From Methanohalophilus mahii DSM 5219 (GTDB lineage Archaea > Halobacteriota > Methanosarcinia > Methanosarcinales > Methanosarcinaceae): a DNA stretch of 64,000 nt. Below are positions 19,025 to 27,871 of this stretch, piece after piece; the stretch's first letter is position 1, and every line of letters starts with the position of its first letter. A program made the translations under genes and the position numbers. Under the pieces are notes generated by a model, which was not told where the DNA came from, ran no database searches, and saw only the letters and a program-made list of their open reading frames with translations. Location: the NCBI RefSeq assembly GCF_000025865.1, contig NC_014002.1, forward strand, positions 372,001-436,000, read 5' to 3'.

Positions 19025-20623
19025 ATGCAGATAAAGGCAAGTCCCGGGTTTCAGGTAAATCCTCATGTTTTTTATGTATCGGCAGTCCTGGTGTTATTTT
19101 TCGTATCCATAGGAGTCTTTTTTACAGAAAAACTATCTGTAATTTTTGGATCGTTACAGAATATAATTGTGGTTAATTTTGGATGGTTCTATATTCTATC
19201 AGTTGCTTTTTTCCTTCTATTTGTTGTATGGTTGTATTTCAGTCCCTATGGAAACATAAGGCTGGGCAAGGATTCGGACCGGCCGGAATATAAGGACACA
19301 ACCTGGTTTGCAATGCTTTTCAGTGCGGGTATGGGCATAGGGCTGCTTTTCTATAGTGTTGCAGAACCAATTCTTCATCTCGCGTCTCCCCGGGACACCG
19401 CACCGGGTACAATAGAGGCGGCAGTTGAAGCGATGAATCTCACTTTTTTCCACTGGGGACTCCATGCCTGGGCAATATATATCGTGGTGGGGCTTTCCCT
19501 TGCATATTTCTCCTACAGGCATGATATGCCTCTTACCATTCGCTCTACAATGTATCCATTGTTTGGTGACAGGATATATGGAATACGTGGAAATATTGTG
19601 GAAGTACTGGCCATCTTCGGCACATTGTTTGGTGTTGCCACCTCACTGGGCCTGGGTGTGATGCAGATCAATGCAGGAATGGATTATCTTGGCCTGATGT
19701 CGGTATCTGTAAATAACCAGATATTGCTGATTGTATTCATAACTCTTGCAGCCACTACTTCTGTGATGTCGGGTCTGAACAGGGGCATACGTATATTGAG
19801 TCAGGTCAATATCCTGTTGGGTCTTACCCTTGTCACATTCGTCTTTATCGTAGGTCCTTCTGTTTTCCTTTTGGGTTCATATGTACAAAGTATAGGTTAC
19901 TATTTGCAAAACATTGTTTATCTTACATTCCAGACCGATGCATTCACTGGCCTCGAATGGCAGAAAATGTGGACCATGTTCTACTGGGGCTGGTGGATCT
20001 CCTGGTCACCCTTTGTTGGCATGTTCATTGCACGTGTATCCCGGGGGCGCACAATCAGGGAATTTATCAGGGGAGTATTGCTTGCTCCTGCAATTGTAAC
20101 TTTCATCTGGATTATTGTCTTTGGTAATACGGCAATTCATATGGAAGTATTTGGCAATGGTGGTATTGTAAATGCTGTCCAGACAAGTATTCCGACTGCC
20201 CTTTATGTCCTGTTGGATAAATTGCCGGGTTCTCTGCTAAGTTCTGCTCTTGCAACGATTGTCGTAATGACTTTCTTTGTCACATCGTCTGATTCGGGTT
20301 CTCTTGTGATTTCCATCCTTTCCTCAGGGGGAGATCCCAAACCGGCAATTCCCCTGAGGCTATTCTGGTCCCTGCTTCAGGGTGCTGTTGCAGCTGTTCT
20401 TCTGTTGACAGGGGGGCTTGTGGGTTTGCAGACAGCTGCCCTTACCACGGCTCTGCCGTTCTGTGTCGTTTTAATTCTGATGTGTTACAGCATATCGAAG
20501 GGATTAAAAACCGAGGTTGATGGCTACAGGGTCATAGCTTCGGAGAAAAAACCGCCGGAAAATACATCAGATAATAAAACTAAACAACTGGTAGGAGAAC
20601 TTTTCGAAGGTGGGTCCAAATGA
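19025..20623 (+). CDS. BCCT-family (betaine/carnitine/choline) transporter
   Basis: The 532-residue protein has about twelve membrane spans and the BCCT signature near residues 319-330 (WWISWSPFVGMFIARVSRG), with the conserved Trp/Ser residues that line the substrate site. MGIGLLFYSVAEP near residue 104 is the family's Gly-rich TM3. FFVTSSDSGSLVIS marks TM10. BCCT carriers import glycine betaine, choline or carnitine with Na+ or H+. In a methylotrophic methanogen betaine could be an osmolyte or a methyl source. A GGAGG site precedes the ATG. The stop codon overlaps the next gene's start (ATGA). Confidence 0.95.
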   Translation: MQIKASPGFQVNPHVFYVSAVLVLFFVSIGVFFTEKLSVIFGSLQNIIVVNFGWFYILSVAFFLLFVVWLYFSPYGNIRLGKDSDRPEYKDTTWFAMLFSAGMGIGLLFYSVAEPILHLASPRDTAPGTIEAAVEAMNLTFFHWGLHAWAIYIVVGLSLAYFSYRHDMPLTIRSTMYPLFGDRIYGIRGNIVEVLAIFGTLFGVATSLGLGVMQINAGMDYLGLMSVSVNNQILLIVFITLAATTSVMSGLNRGIRILSQVNILLGLTLVTFVFIVGPSVFLLGSYVQSIGYYLQNIVYLTFQTDAFTGLEWQKMWTMFYWGWWISWSPFVGMFIARVSRGRTIREFIRGVLLAPAIVTFIWIIVFGNTAIHMEVFGNGGIVNAVQTSIPTALYVLLDKLPGSLLSSALATIVVMTFFVTSSDSGSLVISILSSGGDPKPAIPLRLFWSLLQGAVAAVLLLTGGLVGLQTAALTTALPFCVVLILMCYSISKGLKTEVDGYRVIASEKKPPENTSDNKTKQLVGELFEGGSK

Positions 20624-21099
20624 ATATGTGGGAACAAAAATTGCGGGATATTTTCCAGATGGAAAAGAAAAACTCCGGGGAAAGGACTACGGAGGAAATG
20701 AATGTCAGATTTGCAGAACTCAATATGAGGGATTTTTTCAAACATGTGGTATTTCCTGCCTATGACGACCTGAAAAAGGAAATTGAAAAATATGGCAGGA
20801 TTGTTGAGGTCAATGTGGATGATACGGGGATGAATTCCGCCTCTCTGACAGTTTATGTTCCCTCCGACAAAAACCCTGATGAACAGGTTGAGGAATTCTA
20901 TTTTGAGATAAGGGGTAGGGCCTACCAAAGGGCCGGTTTTGCTTTTCCGGCACATGCAGATGAAGAGCAGCCACGTATCCGTAAGGTGGAAATATTACTT
21001 CGCAATGGTACTGTCGATGAATATGATATAGAGAATCTGACCCGGGAAGATATCATCGAATGCTTTGTCGCTGAATATTCCAAGTGGATCAATTACTGA
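20620..21099 (+). CDS. Acidic soluble protein coupled to the BCCT transporter, unknown function
   Basis: The ATG overlaps the transporter stop by 4 bases, with GGTGGG upstream, so translation is probably coupled. The 159-residue product is soluble and acidic, with predicted helical N-terminal and mixed alpha/beta C-terminal parts (strands around EVNVDD and LTVYVPS, then FYFEIRGRAYQRAG). I recognise no family. Its coupling suggests a partner or regulator of the transporter, but that is inference. Confidence 0.75.
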   Translation: MNMWEQKLRDIFQMEKKNSGERTTEEMNVRFAELNMRDFFKHVVFPAYDDLKKEIEKYGRIVEVNVDDTGMNSASLTVYVPSDKNPDEQVEEFYFEIRGRAYQRAGFAFPAHADEEQPRIRKVEILLRNGTVDEYDIENLTREDIIECFVAEYSKWINY

Positions 21100-21148
21100 T
21101 CTATCAAATTCATTACCTTTAAAACCCTTAAGGTTAATCTGGCCTTCC

Positions 21149-21937
21149 ATGTCGAAAAAAATTCTGCTGACCAATGATGACGGTGTGTATTCCGCTGGTA
21201 TACGTGCTGCTTACAAAAGTGTGGATTCACTGGGCGATGTGACGATTGCTGCACCGGCTTTTCAGCAAAGCGGTGTAGGGCGGTCTATTTCTATTTTTGA
21301 GCCCCTGCGGATGAACCGTACAAAGATAGATGGCGTGGATGCTTATGCAATAGGCGGTACTCCCACTGATTCAGTGATACTGGGGATATTTTCGGTTATG
21401 AAAGAAAAACCCGATCTTATTGTATCGGGATTCAATATCGGGGAAAATATCAGTACGGATACCGCCACTACCTCAGGAACCGTGGGTGCGGCACTGGAAG
21501 GTGCAAGTTATGGTATCCCTGCAATTGCGGTTTCCATCCAGGTCATAGAACAGGGTCTCAAGTTCGATGACCTGCGGGATTATGAACATGATTTCGAGGT
21601 TGGTATCAGGGTAGTGAACAGGATTGCGAAAAAGGTCCTGGAACACGGGCTGCCTGAAAATGTGGATGTATTGAATGTAAACCTGCCGCATGATGTGAAA
21701 GAAGATACCGAGATTGAGATCACCCGCCTTGCAAGGAAGTTTTTCAATATGGAAGTGGAAGAGCGTCATGATCCCAGGGGCAGGCCATATTACTGGCTGG
21801 CAGGTGACCCGATGCCAGATGGTGAAGAAGGTACTGATGTACATGCCGTTACCCGGAAGGGGCACATATCGATAACACCTCTGAGTCTGGATTCGACTTC
21901 TCGGGTGGATAACTCGGAAATAGAAAAATTATTTTGA
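21149..21937 (+). CDS. surE: 5'/3'-nucleotidase SurE
   Basis: SurE is a metal-dependent survival nucleotidase that dephosphorylates nucleoside monophosphates. The 262-residue product begins MSKKILLTNDDGVYSAGI, with the metal-binding D10-D11 pair, followed by the GGTPTDSVILG and SGFNIGENISTDTATTSGTVGAALEG segments that are diagnostic of the family. The start at 21149 places the first beta strand at the N terminus, as in all homologues. The frame extends upstream into the end of the preceding gene without homology. SurE converges end to end with a small minus-strand gene. Confidence 0.95.
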   Translation: MSKKILLTNDDGVYSAGIRAAYKSVDSLGDVTIAAPAFQQSGVGRSISIFEPLRMNRTKIDGVDAYAIGGTPTDSVILGIFSVMKEKPDLIVSGFNIGENISTDTATTSGTVGAALEGASYGIPAIAVSIQVIEQGLKFDDLRDYEHDFEVGIRVVNRIAKKVLEHGLPENVDVLNVNLPHDVKEDTEIEITRLARKFFNMEVEERHDPRGRPYYWLAGDPMPDGEEGTDVHAVTRKGHISITPLSLDSTSRVDNSEIEKLF

Positions 21938-22087
21938 TTATTTTTTGATGTGGATGTCGATCTCTTTCCATGTTGGATCGACACCATGCAGACTTTCTGC
22001 AGACGCGGCTGCAGTCTTTCCCAGGATTTTCTGTACAAAATCGTTTATTTCTATATTTTCACCATCAACATTAAGTTCGACTTTCAT
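21938..22087 (-). CDS. 49-residue conserved-looking protein
   Basis: A short reading frame encodes a protein beginning MKVELNVDGENIEINDFV and ending EIDIHIKK. The pattern of two charged beta strands around a central helix (QKILGKTAAASAESL) looks like a folded mini-domain rather than random translation, and I recall similar short proteins in Methanosarcina genomes. Its stop codon abuts the surE stop codon with no gap. It may have been missed by size-limited gene callers. Function is unknown. Confidence 0.65.
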   Translation of the reverse strand: MKVELNVDGENIEINDFVQKILGKTAAASAESLHGVDPTWKEIDIHIKK

Positions 22088-22274
22088 TTTTGACACTTCC
22101 CTTTTTTTGCATATAGAATGAATTCCAATATTTATTTTTCTTTTCTATCCTTCTCTTTTTGTATTAGAGATTCTAATTTGAACCTGATGTCAGGGAGTCA
22201 ATTTAATATTTATGTCCAATTGTTCTTCATCCAGAACCTTTTTAACAAATCACCATGTTTTTTCATCTGAATAT

Positions 22275-23564
22275 ATGGATTTCCTCAAGAAACTATTTGG
22301 TAAGGACAGGGATGAGCCTGAAGAGTTACATCTGGAATTTGAAAATCTCTTTGAATGGAGTAAAACCAGGTATGAAAGGCAAGTTAACGCCGCAAAACCT
22401 CTTATAAGTGATCTGTATTCGGTGATTGACAATAAACTTGAACAGCTCAGGATCGACAAAAAGGCCTTCATGGCTGCCACGCCGATTGAATCAGCTGATA
22501 AGAAAATGGGTAAGATCGCAGATTCAAACCGGGATGTTATTGTTAGTAATCTGGAAATACTTGATGAGAAAATCATTGTCCCGAATGATAATTCTGTAGA
22601 GGGTGCTTATGCCTTCTATACTGAATCGGTTTCCCATCTGGATACTTTTCTGGACAATACCCGAAAAAGCATGCTTTATGCAAAGAGTCTCTATCCCACT
22701 GAATATAATAAAATAAACGCAGACCTTGCAAACCTGAATCATGCTTTAAGTGATTTATTTTCGGCAATTGAAAAGCCCCGGAATAAGCTGGATATGATCA
22801 ACAATATATTTGTCGATGTTGAAGATATTCATAATCTTGAATCTGAAATAATGGATTGTCGGGATAAGATTCAGGAATTAGAGAATAAATATTCCTCCCT
22901 GGATGAAAATGTACAGGATGCAAAATCTGATCTTGAAAAGTTGATTGCAGGTTCGGAATATCCACGGGCAGAAGCAATTAACAGTGAGATTGAAGAGGTC
23001 AGGCAACAGCTCCTGAATGTAGAAGCTGATATTAAAAGAATGTTCACCCCACTGTCCAAAGCATTATCCAGAATGCAAAAACAGGATGAAAACGGAATTC
23101 ATACCCTATCGCCACAAGTTCGCAATATACTTGATATTGTCGTGAATGATCCTGTCTCGGCACTGGATCACGATCTTGATCCTCTATATGATGAATTAAT
23201 TCTGAGGCTTCAAAGTGATTCACTTGGTCTGAAGGATAAAAAGAAAGATAAAACTCTTGAACAGGTACATTCAATAAAAAACTCTTCTTCTCTCAAATCC
23301 TTATATGAAAGTAAAACGGAATACAATAACATTCTCAGGCAGTTGAGGGGCCAATTGGACCAAATGGATGTGTATCGCCAGAAAACTTCCATGGAAAAGG
23401 ATATTTCAAAAAAGCAAGAGGCTTTGCTTTCCACACAGGATAAACTGGAAGATGAAAAAAAATGTCTGGAATCCCTGGAAGAGCAGCTGGTAAATGCAAA
23501 ATCGAAATTGAGTTCACATGTGAATGATGCATTTGAGGAGGATATCGAGATACATTTCAGGTAA
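22275..23564 (+). CDS. Large cytoplasmic coiled-coil protein, unknown function
   Basis: The 429-residue product begins MDFLKKLFGKDRDEPEE and is mostly helical. Heptad-rich segments lie at about 195-260 (ESEIMDCRDKIQELENKYS onward) and 360-415 near the C terminus. It has no signal peptide or membrane segment. The architecture resembles archaeal proteins annotated only as coiled-coil or SMC-like. The start at 22275 is chosen because the residues upstream in frame are Ser/His-rich and unlike the rest. It stands alone and diverges from the 49-residue gene. Confidence 0.75.
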   Translation: MDFLKKLFGKDRDEPEELHLEFENLFEWSKTRYERQVNAAKPLISDLYSVIDNKLEQLRIDKKAFMAATPIESADKKMGKIADSNRDVIVSNLEILDEKIIVPNDNSVEGAYAFYTESVSHLDTFLDNTRKSMLYAKSLYPTEYNKINADLANLNHALSDLFSAIEKPRNKLDMINNIFVDVEDIHNLESEIMDCRDKIQELENKYSSLDENVQDAKSDLEKLIAGSEYPRAEAINSEIEEVRQQLLNVEADIKRMFTPLSKALSRMQKQDENGIHTLSPQVRNILDIVVNDPVSALDHDLDPLYDELILRLQSDSLGLKDKKKDKTLEQVHSIKNSSSLKSLYESKTEYNNILRQLRGQLDQMDVYRQKTSMEKDISKKQEALLSTQDKLEDEKKCLESLEEQLVNAKSKLSSHVNDAFEEDIEIHFR

Positions 23565-23576
23565 CAACCTTACCTG

Positions 23577-24497
23577 TTAGCCTTCAGTTACGTTTCCTCT
23601 GTAATAAGGCACCCTTTTTTTCACAACTTCTTCCAGCAATCGTGGAATATCTTCTGCATTTGCACCTTTTGTATCCACAAGATTATCATTAACCAACAGG
23701 CATGGTTTGAGTTTCCCGTCGGCTGTCACACGCAGCCTGTTGCAGTTGGCACAGAATTCAGTATTGTCGATGGGTCTTACGACTTCAACTTCAGCACCGT
23801 CGATGATGTACTTTTTGCGGCGGTGCATTTTACGTACCCGGACTTCATCGGCCTTTTCTTCAAGTTGTTTTTCAATTTCTTCCACGTCAACCTGATATTT
23901 TATAACATCCTGGAAATCCATTAGCTGTATGAGTTGTAATATGGTGTTGCCTTTGTGCTTACGGACAAATTCAAGCATCTGATCGATTTTATCTTCATTG
24001 ACCCCTTTGAGCATTACCATGTTCAGCTTTACAGGAGTAAGGCCAACTTCGATTGCTTTTTCGATTCCCCTGAGAACCTTGTGTACATCACCCGGATTTG
24101 CTGCAGTAATCAAACTGTAGTTTCTGTCATCAATACTATCCAAACTTACATTTATCCGGTCCAGTCCTGCGTCCTTGAGGCTCCGGGCCCTTTCTTCCAG
24201 CAGTATCCCGTTGGTAGTTGCAGATACATCCTTCAAGGGGGGCAGGCTTTTCAGTATATCCTCGAAATCCCTGCGGACAAGCGGCTCTCCGCCAGAGAAT
24301 TTCACCCTGTCCACTCCATACATGCTGGCTGCCTTGATGATATCAGATATTTTCTGGGCTGACATTTCATCTGCCACTTTCATATTCCCTTCATTGTGGC
24401 AATAAATACAATTGAGATTACATCTGTCAGTAATCGATATTCTGAGGCTCTTTATGGTGCGTCCGTAGGAATCAGTGAGATGTTTTTCAGGAGTCAT
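23577..24497 (-). CDS. moaA: GTP 3',8-cyclase (molybdenum cofactor biosynthesis)
   Basis: MoaA is a radical SAM enzyme that begins molybdopterin synthesis from GTP; methanogens need the cofactor for formylmethanofuran dehydrogenase. The 306-residue protein has the SAM-binding CxxxCxxC at C26, C30, C33 (CNLNCIYC) and the C-terminal cluster ligands near 249, 252 and 266 (FCANCNRLRVTADGKLKPC). SGGEPL follows the SAM cluster. No clear ribosome site is visible; a TATA box at about 24539-24548 is shared with the divergent direction. It converges on the coiled-coil gene. Confidence 0.95.
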   Translation of the reverse strand: MTPEKHLTDSYGRTIKSLRISITDRCNLNCIYCHNEGNMKVADEMSAQKISDIIKAASMYGVDRVKFSGGEPLVRRDFEDILKSLPPLKDVSATTNGILLEERARSLKDAGLDRINVSLDSIDDRNYSLITAANPGDVHKVLRGIEKAIEVGLTPVKLNMVMLKGVNEDKIDQMLEFVRKHKGNTILQLIQLMDFQDVIKYQVDVEEIEKQLEEKADEVRVRKMHRRKKYIIDGAEVEVVRPIDNTEFCANCNRLRVTADGKLKPCLLVNDNLVDTKGANAEDIPRLLEEVVKKRVPYYRGNVTEG

Positions 24498-24588
24498 GCT
24501 ATATCGGGAATTGGTTTTTAAATTGGGATGGTGAAGGGGGTATATAAACTTAAGTTTATCCGGTAACAGTGAAGCTTACTGCCCCATA

Positions 24589-24597
24589 TTTTAAATA
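24589..24597 (+). promoter_or_regulatory. TATA box giving a probable leaderless cbiA/cfbB mRNA
   Basis: TTTTAAATA is centred 27 bases before the ATG at 24620, the spacing expected between an archaeal TATA box and transcription start. No ribosome site precedes that ATG, which supports a leaderless message. Confidence 0.5.
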
Positions 24598-24619
24598 CCA
24601 AATCAAACCAACTTGTGCC

Positions 24620-25936
24620 ATGAAGAAATCAATAGTTATTGCAGGCACACACAGTGGAGTCGGTAAAACAACCGTTTCCATGGGTATTATGGCGGCCCTG
24701 ACCCGCCGGGGGATGAACGTCCAGCCCTATAAGGTGGGGCCGGATTACATCGATCCCACTCATCATACCGCAATCTGCGGCAGACCCTCAAGGAATCTTG
24801 ATACATTCATGATGGGTGAGGAAGGTGTCCGGCAGAGTTTTCATTGCAGCTACGGGAATGCGGATATAGGAGTCGTTGAAGGTGTAATGGGTCTTTTTGA
24901 CGGAATGAATTCCTCGGATCTTGCAAGTTCGGCTCATGTGGCCAAATCCCTGGGTGCTCCTGTGATTCTTGTAGTTAATGTGCACGGCATGTCCAGAAGT
25001 GCTGCAGCCCTTATCAAAGGCTACTCTGAATTTGACAGTGATGTACGTATCGATGGTGTGGTTCTTAACCGCGTGGGAAGTCCCAGACATGCTCAAATGA
25101 TCAGGGATGCCCTGGGGGATGTGCCGGTAGTTGGTGCCCTGCCTCGTAACCAGGACCTGACCGTCCCTTCCCGTCATCTTGGTTTGCACATGGCTGATGA
25201 ACGGGATTATGATCTGGAAAGACTGGGTAACTTCATTGAAGAGAACATTGATCTGGATAGTGTGCTATCCCTGGCAAACGACCCTCGCCCGGCTGCCCCT
25301 GAGGAATGCATCGTCAACAGGGAGGTCGATGTGACAATAGGTGTTGCAATGGACAGTGCTTTTTGTTTCTACTATCAGGATATGCTGGACTATTTTCGCA
25401 GGTCAGGGGCTGAAATCAAATTCTTCAGTCCGCTTGAAGGTGAAATTCCTGATGTGGACGGCATGTACTTTGGAGGCGGGTATCCCGAGCTCCATATAGC
25501 AGAACTTGAAAAGTCACGGACAACTCACAAGCTCAAGGACCTTTCAGCAGACGGAATGCCAATCTACGGTGAATGTGGTGGTCTGCAATATCTCTGCACT
25601 TCCTACGAGATAGAGGACAGGATCTACAAAATGGCTGATCTTTTCCCTGCCGAGACCGTCATGACGAAAAAACTGCAGGCGCTGGGCTACACTAAAGGGT
25701 ATGCCGATTCCCCCATATTCAGGGGAGAAGTACGTGGTCATGAATTCCATTACTCTGTAACAGATTGTGCTTGCGACAGCCGTCTGGCTTACACTATGGA
25801 GCGGGGTAAAGGAATTGTTGATGGTATGGATGGTATCTATGAACACAATTCTGTGGCAAGTTACATGCATGCCCACCCCGGCTCATTCCCGGTGGATGAT
25901 TTTGTACAAAGCTGTCGCAAGTACAAACAACGCTGA
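24620..25936 (+). CDS. Cobyrinate / Ni-sirohydrochlorin a,c-diamide synthase (CbiA/CfbB family)
   Basis: The 438-residue protein has an N-terminal dethiobiotin-synthetase-like ATPase (GTHSGVGKTTVS, residues 8-19) and a C-terminal class I glutamine amidotransferase with the nucleophile Cys near 319 (YGECGGLQY) and a catalytic His in the last third. The family amidates the a and c side chains of cobyrinate (vitamin B12) or of Ni-sirohydrochlorin (coenzyme F430). Methanogens have both, and the two paralogues are hard to separate by eye. No other cobamide or F430 genes lie beside it. It converges on larE with a 2-base gap. Confidence 0.85.
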   Translation: MKKSIVIAGTHSGVGKTTVSMGIMAALTRRGMNVQPYKVGPDYIDPTHHTAICGRPSRNLDTFMMGEEGVRQSFHCSYGNADIGVVEGVMGLFDGMNSSDLASSAHVAKSLGAPVILVVNVHGMSRSAAALIKGYSEFDSDVRIDGVVLNRVGSPRHAQMIRDALGDVPVVGALPRNQDLTVPSRHLGLHMADERDYDLERLGNFIEENIDLDSVLSLANDPRPAAPEECIVNREVDVTIGVAMDSAFCFYYQDMLDYFRRSGAEIKFFSPLEGEIPDVDGMYFGGGYPELHIAELEKSRTTHKLKDLSADGMPIYGECGGLQYLCTSYEIEDRIYKMADLFPAETVMTKKLQALGYTKGYADSPIFRGEVRGHEFHYSVTDCACDSRLAYTMERGKGIVDGMDGIYEHNSVASYMHAHPGSFPVDDFVQSCRKYKQR

Positions 25937-25938
25937 TC

Positions 25939-26745
25939 TCAGGTCTCATCCATGCTGCCGCTTCTGTAACCTTCGAGGTCCAGGCAGACATGGGTGATAC
26001 CTGTAGTTTTCAGCTGCCTGATCAGATCATCCTTTTTCAGGACAGCCGTTGTGATTTGTTCAGCGGGGACCTCTATACGGGCAAGGGCCCCCCCGTCATG
26101 CAACCTCATCCTGCATTGTAAAAATCCCATTCTGTGCAGAATGTCTTCCCCCTCTTCGGCCCTTCCGAGTTTCCCGGCGTCCAGCATTTCGCCATAGGGT
26201 ATACGTGAGGCCAGACAGGCAGAAGAAGGCAGGTCCCAGAAGTCGCAATCTTTTTGTTTCGCTATCTGCCTGATATCCGCTTTGGTGATATTTGCAGACA
26301 CGAAAGGATGAAGTATTCCCTCTTCCCGGCTGGCTGCAAGCCCGGGTCGCAATGTCTGTGTATCCGAGACATTGGTACCGTCGGCAATAACTGTATAGCC
26401 CAGGGAGGCAGCATATTTCCTTGCAACTTCTATTACTTTCTTCTTACAGTGATAGCAGCGATCCCTCGGGTTCATTCTTATATTTTCATATTCAAGGGGA
26501 TCTATATCCAGTATATGCAGCTTTAATCCGTATTCATTGGCAGTTTGTTTTGCCCTGCGTACCGCATATTCGGGTATGAATGGGGAATTCAACAGGATGC
26601 AAATATGTTTATCTCCATGTACTTCCCTGGAGACAACCGAAAGCAGACTGCTGTCCACACCTCCTGAAAAAAGAATTGCAATTGGGCCGGTGGATTGTAT
26701 GAAATTTTCCAGTTGTTTCAATTTGTTATTTGTCATGTTTTTCAT
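25939..26745 (-). CDS. larE: LarE-family ATP-dependent sulfur-transfer enzyme
   Basis: The 268-residue protein has the PP-loop SGGVDS at 27-32 and the LarE signature SSACLASRIPYGE with Cys near 176. In lactobacilli LarE activates a pyridinium cofactor precursor and donates the thiol of its own Cys176, or sulfur through a cluster. No larB or larC is visible here. Its position as the last gene of iscS-iscU-moeB-larE suggests a role in handing sulfur from the cysteine desulfurase to a cofactor or tRNA in this organism. It starts 1 base after the preceding stop. Confidence 0.88.
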   Translation of the reverse strand: MKNMTNNKLKQLENFIQSTGPIAILFSGGVDSSLLSVVSREVHGDKHICILLNSPFIPEYAVRRAKQTANEYGLKLHILDIDPLEYENIRMNPRDRCYHCKKKVIEVARKYAASLGYTVIADGTNVSDTQTLRPGLAASREEGILHPFVSANITKADIRQIAKQKDCDFWDLPSSACLASRIPYGEMLDAGKLGRAEEGEDILHRMGFLQCRMRLHDGGALARIEVPAEQITTAVLKKDDLIRQLKTTGITHVCLDLEGYRSGSMDET

Positions 26746-26746
26746 A

Positions 26747-27472
26747 TTATAAATGGCCGCACTCTGGGCAGTCCATCCTGCGGCATATTTTCATCCTGTC
26801 TAACGTTCCGCTCCTGCCATCCCACATTACAATATGGCCGCTATGTAAATCTTCCCGGCCAAGCAGATACTTGATCACCTCGTTTGCCTGCATCGTACCT
26901 ACGATACCTGCGGTGCAACCGATGATCGGGAATATTTCTTTTGGTGGTTTTTCGGGTATGAGGCATTCGATACAAGGTGTTTTTCCCGGGATGATCGTTG
27001 TGACCTGGCCGTGGAATCCGTGGACAGCACCGTGGACCAGAGGCACACCTTTATTGATTGCCATCCTGTTGAGCAAAACCCTGGTGTCGTAGTTATCCAG
27101 GGCATCGACTATAATATCTACTCCCTGCGCTAGTTCATCCGCATTATCGGCATTGATCTCTGCATTGATTGCTTCCAGCTTTATATTGGGGTTGAGTTCA
27201 CCTAGCTTCTCCTGAGCAGATAGGCTTTTGGGTTTCCCGATGTTCCGGTGCCAGTGTAATATCTGCCTGTTGAGATTGCTCAGCTCAACGGTATCCTTAT
27301 CGATAAGCCGGATATGGCCGATCCCGGCAACGGCCAGGTAATTCAAAACGGGAGAGCCAAGCCCCCCGCAGCCGGCCACAAGTACGGTTGCCCCTTTGAG
27401 TTTATCTTGGCCGTCTTCTCCGATCATCATGATCTGGCGGCTGTAAAGTTCCTTATCCACATCATTCAGCAT
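26747..27472 (-). CDS. ThiF/MoeB-family adenylyltransferase (E1-like)
   Basis: The 241-residue protein has the ATP-binding AGCGGLGS loop at 33-40, the NLNRQILHW substrate-carboxylate region, a CIEC...CPEC zinc pair set (near 167-170 and 235-238) and a Cys near 184 in IGCTAGIVG. These proteins adenylate the Gly-Gly tail of ubiquitin-like sulfur carriers (MoaD, ThiS, SAMPs), so that a persulfide can be turned into a thiocarboxylate. In an operon with iscS and iscU it could supply sulfur to molybdopterin, thiamine or tRNA thiolation. GGAGG lies 9 bases before the ATG; the ATG overlaps the iscU end by 11 bases. Confidence 0.9.
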   Translation of the reverse strand: MLNDVDKELYSRQIMMIGEDGQDKLKGATVLVAGCGGLGSPVLNYLAVAGIGHIRLIDKDTVELSNLNRQILHWHRNIGKPKSLSAQEKLGELNPNIKLEAINAEINADNADELAQGVDIIVDALDNYDTRVLLNRMAINKGVPLVHGAVHGFHGQVTTIIPGKTPCIECLIPEKPPKEIFPIIGCTAGIVGTMQANEVIKYLLGREDLHSGHIVMWDGRSGTLDRMKICRRMDCPECGHL

Positions 27473-27866
27473 CGGGCTTTTCCTCCAGGGGCTTCAGGCC
27501 CTGTTTTTCCCTGTAGTCATTGATTGCCTTGTGGATACCTTCTTCCGCAAGCACCGAACAGTGCATTTTTACGGGGGGCAATCCCTCAAGAGCTTCGGCC
27601 ACTGCCTTGTTTGTGACCTTCCAGGCCTGTTCAAGGGTTTTGCCCTTGATAAGCTCGGTTGCCATACTGCTGGAAGCAATAGCAGCCCCACATCCGAAGG
27701 TCATGAATTTGGCATCCGCAATCACATTGTCCTCTATCTTGAGGTATATTCGCATAATATCTCCGCACTGGGGGTTCCCCACTTCCCCCACCCCGTCGGC
27801 ATCTTCCATTTCCCCGACGTTATGGGGATTCATGAAATGTTCCATTACTTTTTCACTGTACATCAT
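27462..27866 (-). CDS. iscU: IscU/NifU-type Fe-S cluster scaffold
   Basis: The 134-residue protein carries the three scaffold cysteines: C34 in NPQCGD with its neighbouring Asp, one near 59 in FGCGAAIASSS, and one near 102 in KMHCSVLAEEG. Clusters are assembled on these with sulfur from IscS and passed on to apo-proteins. Methanogens are packed with Fe-S enzymes, so this is a central gene. The ATG at 27866 is 9-10 bases after GAGGAA; an upstream GTG at 27875 would overlap the iscS stop and leave no room for the ribosome site. Confidence 0.95.
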   Translation of the reverse strand: MMYSEKVMEHFMNPHNVGEMEDADGVGEVGNPQCGDIMRIYLKIEDNVIADAKFMTFGCGAAIASSSMATELIKGKTLEQAWKVTNKAVAEALEGLPPVKMHCSVLAEEGIHKAINDYREKQGLKPLEEKPDAE

Positions 27867-27871
27867 CTGTA

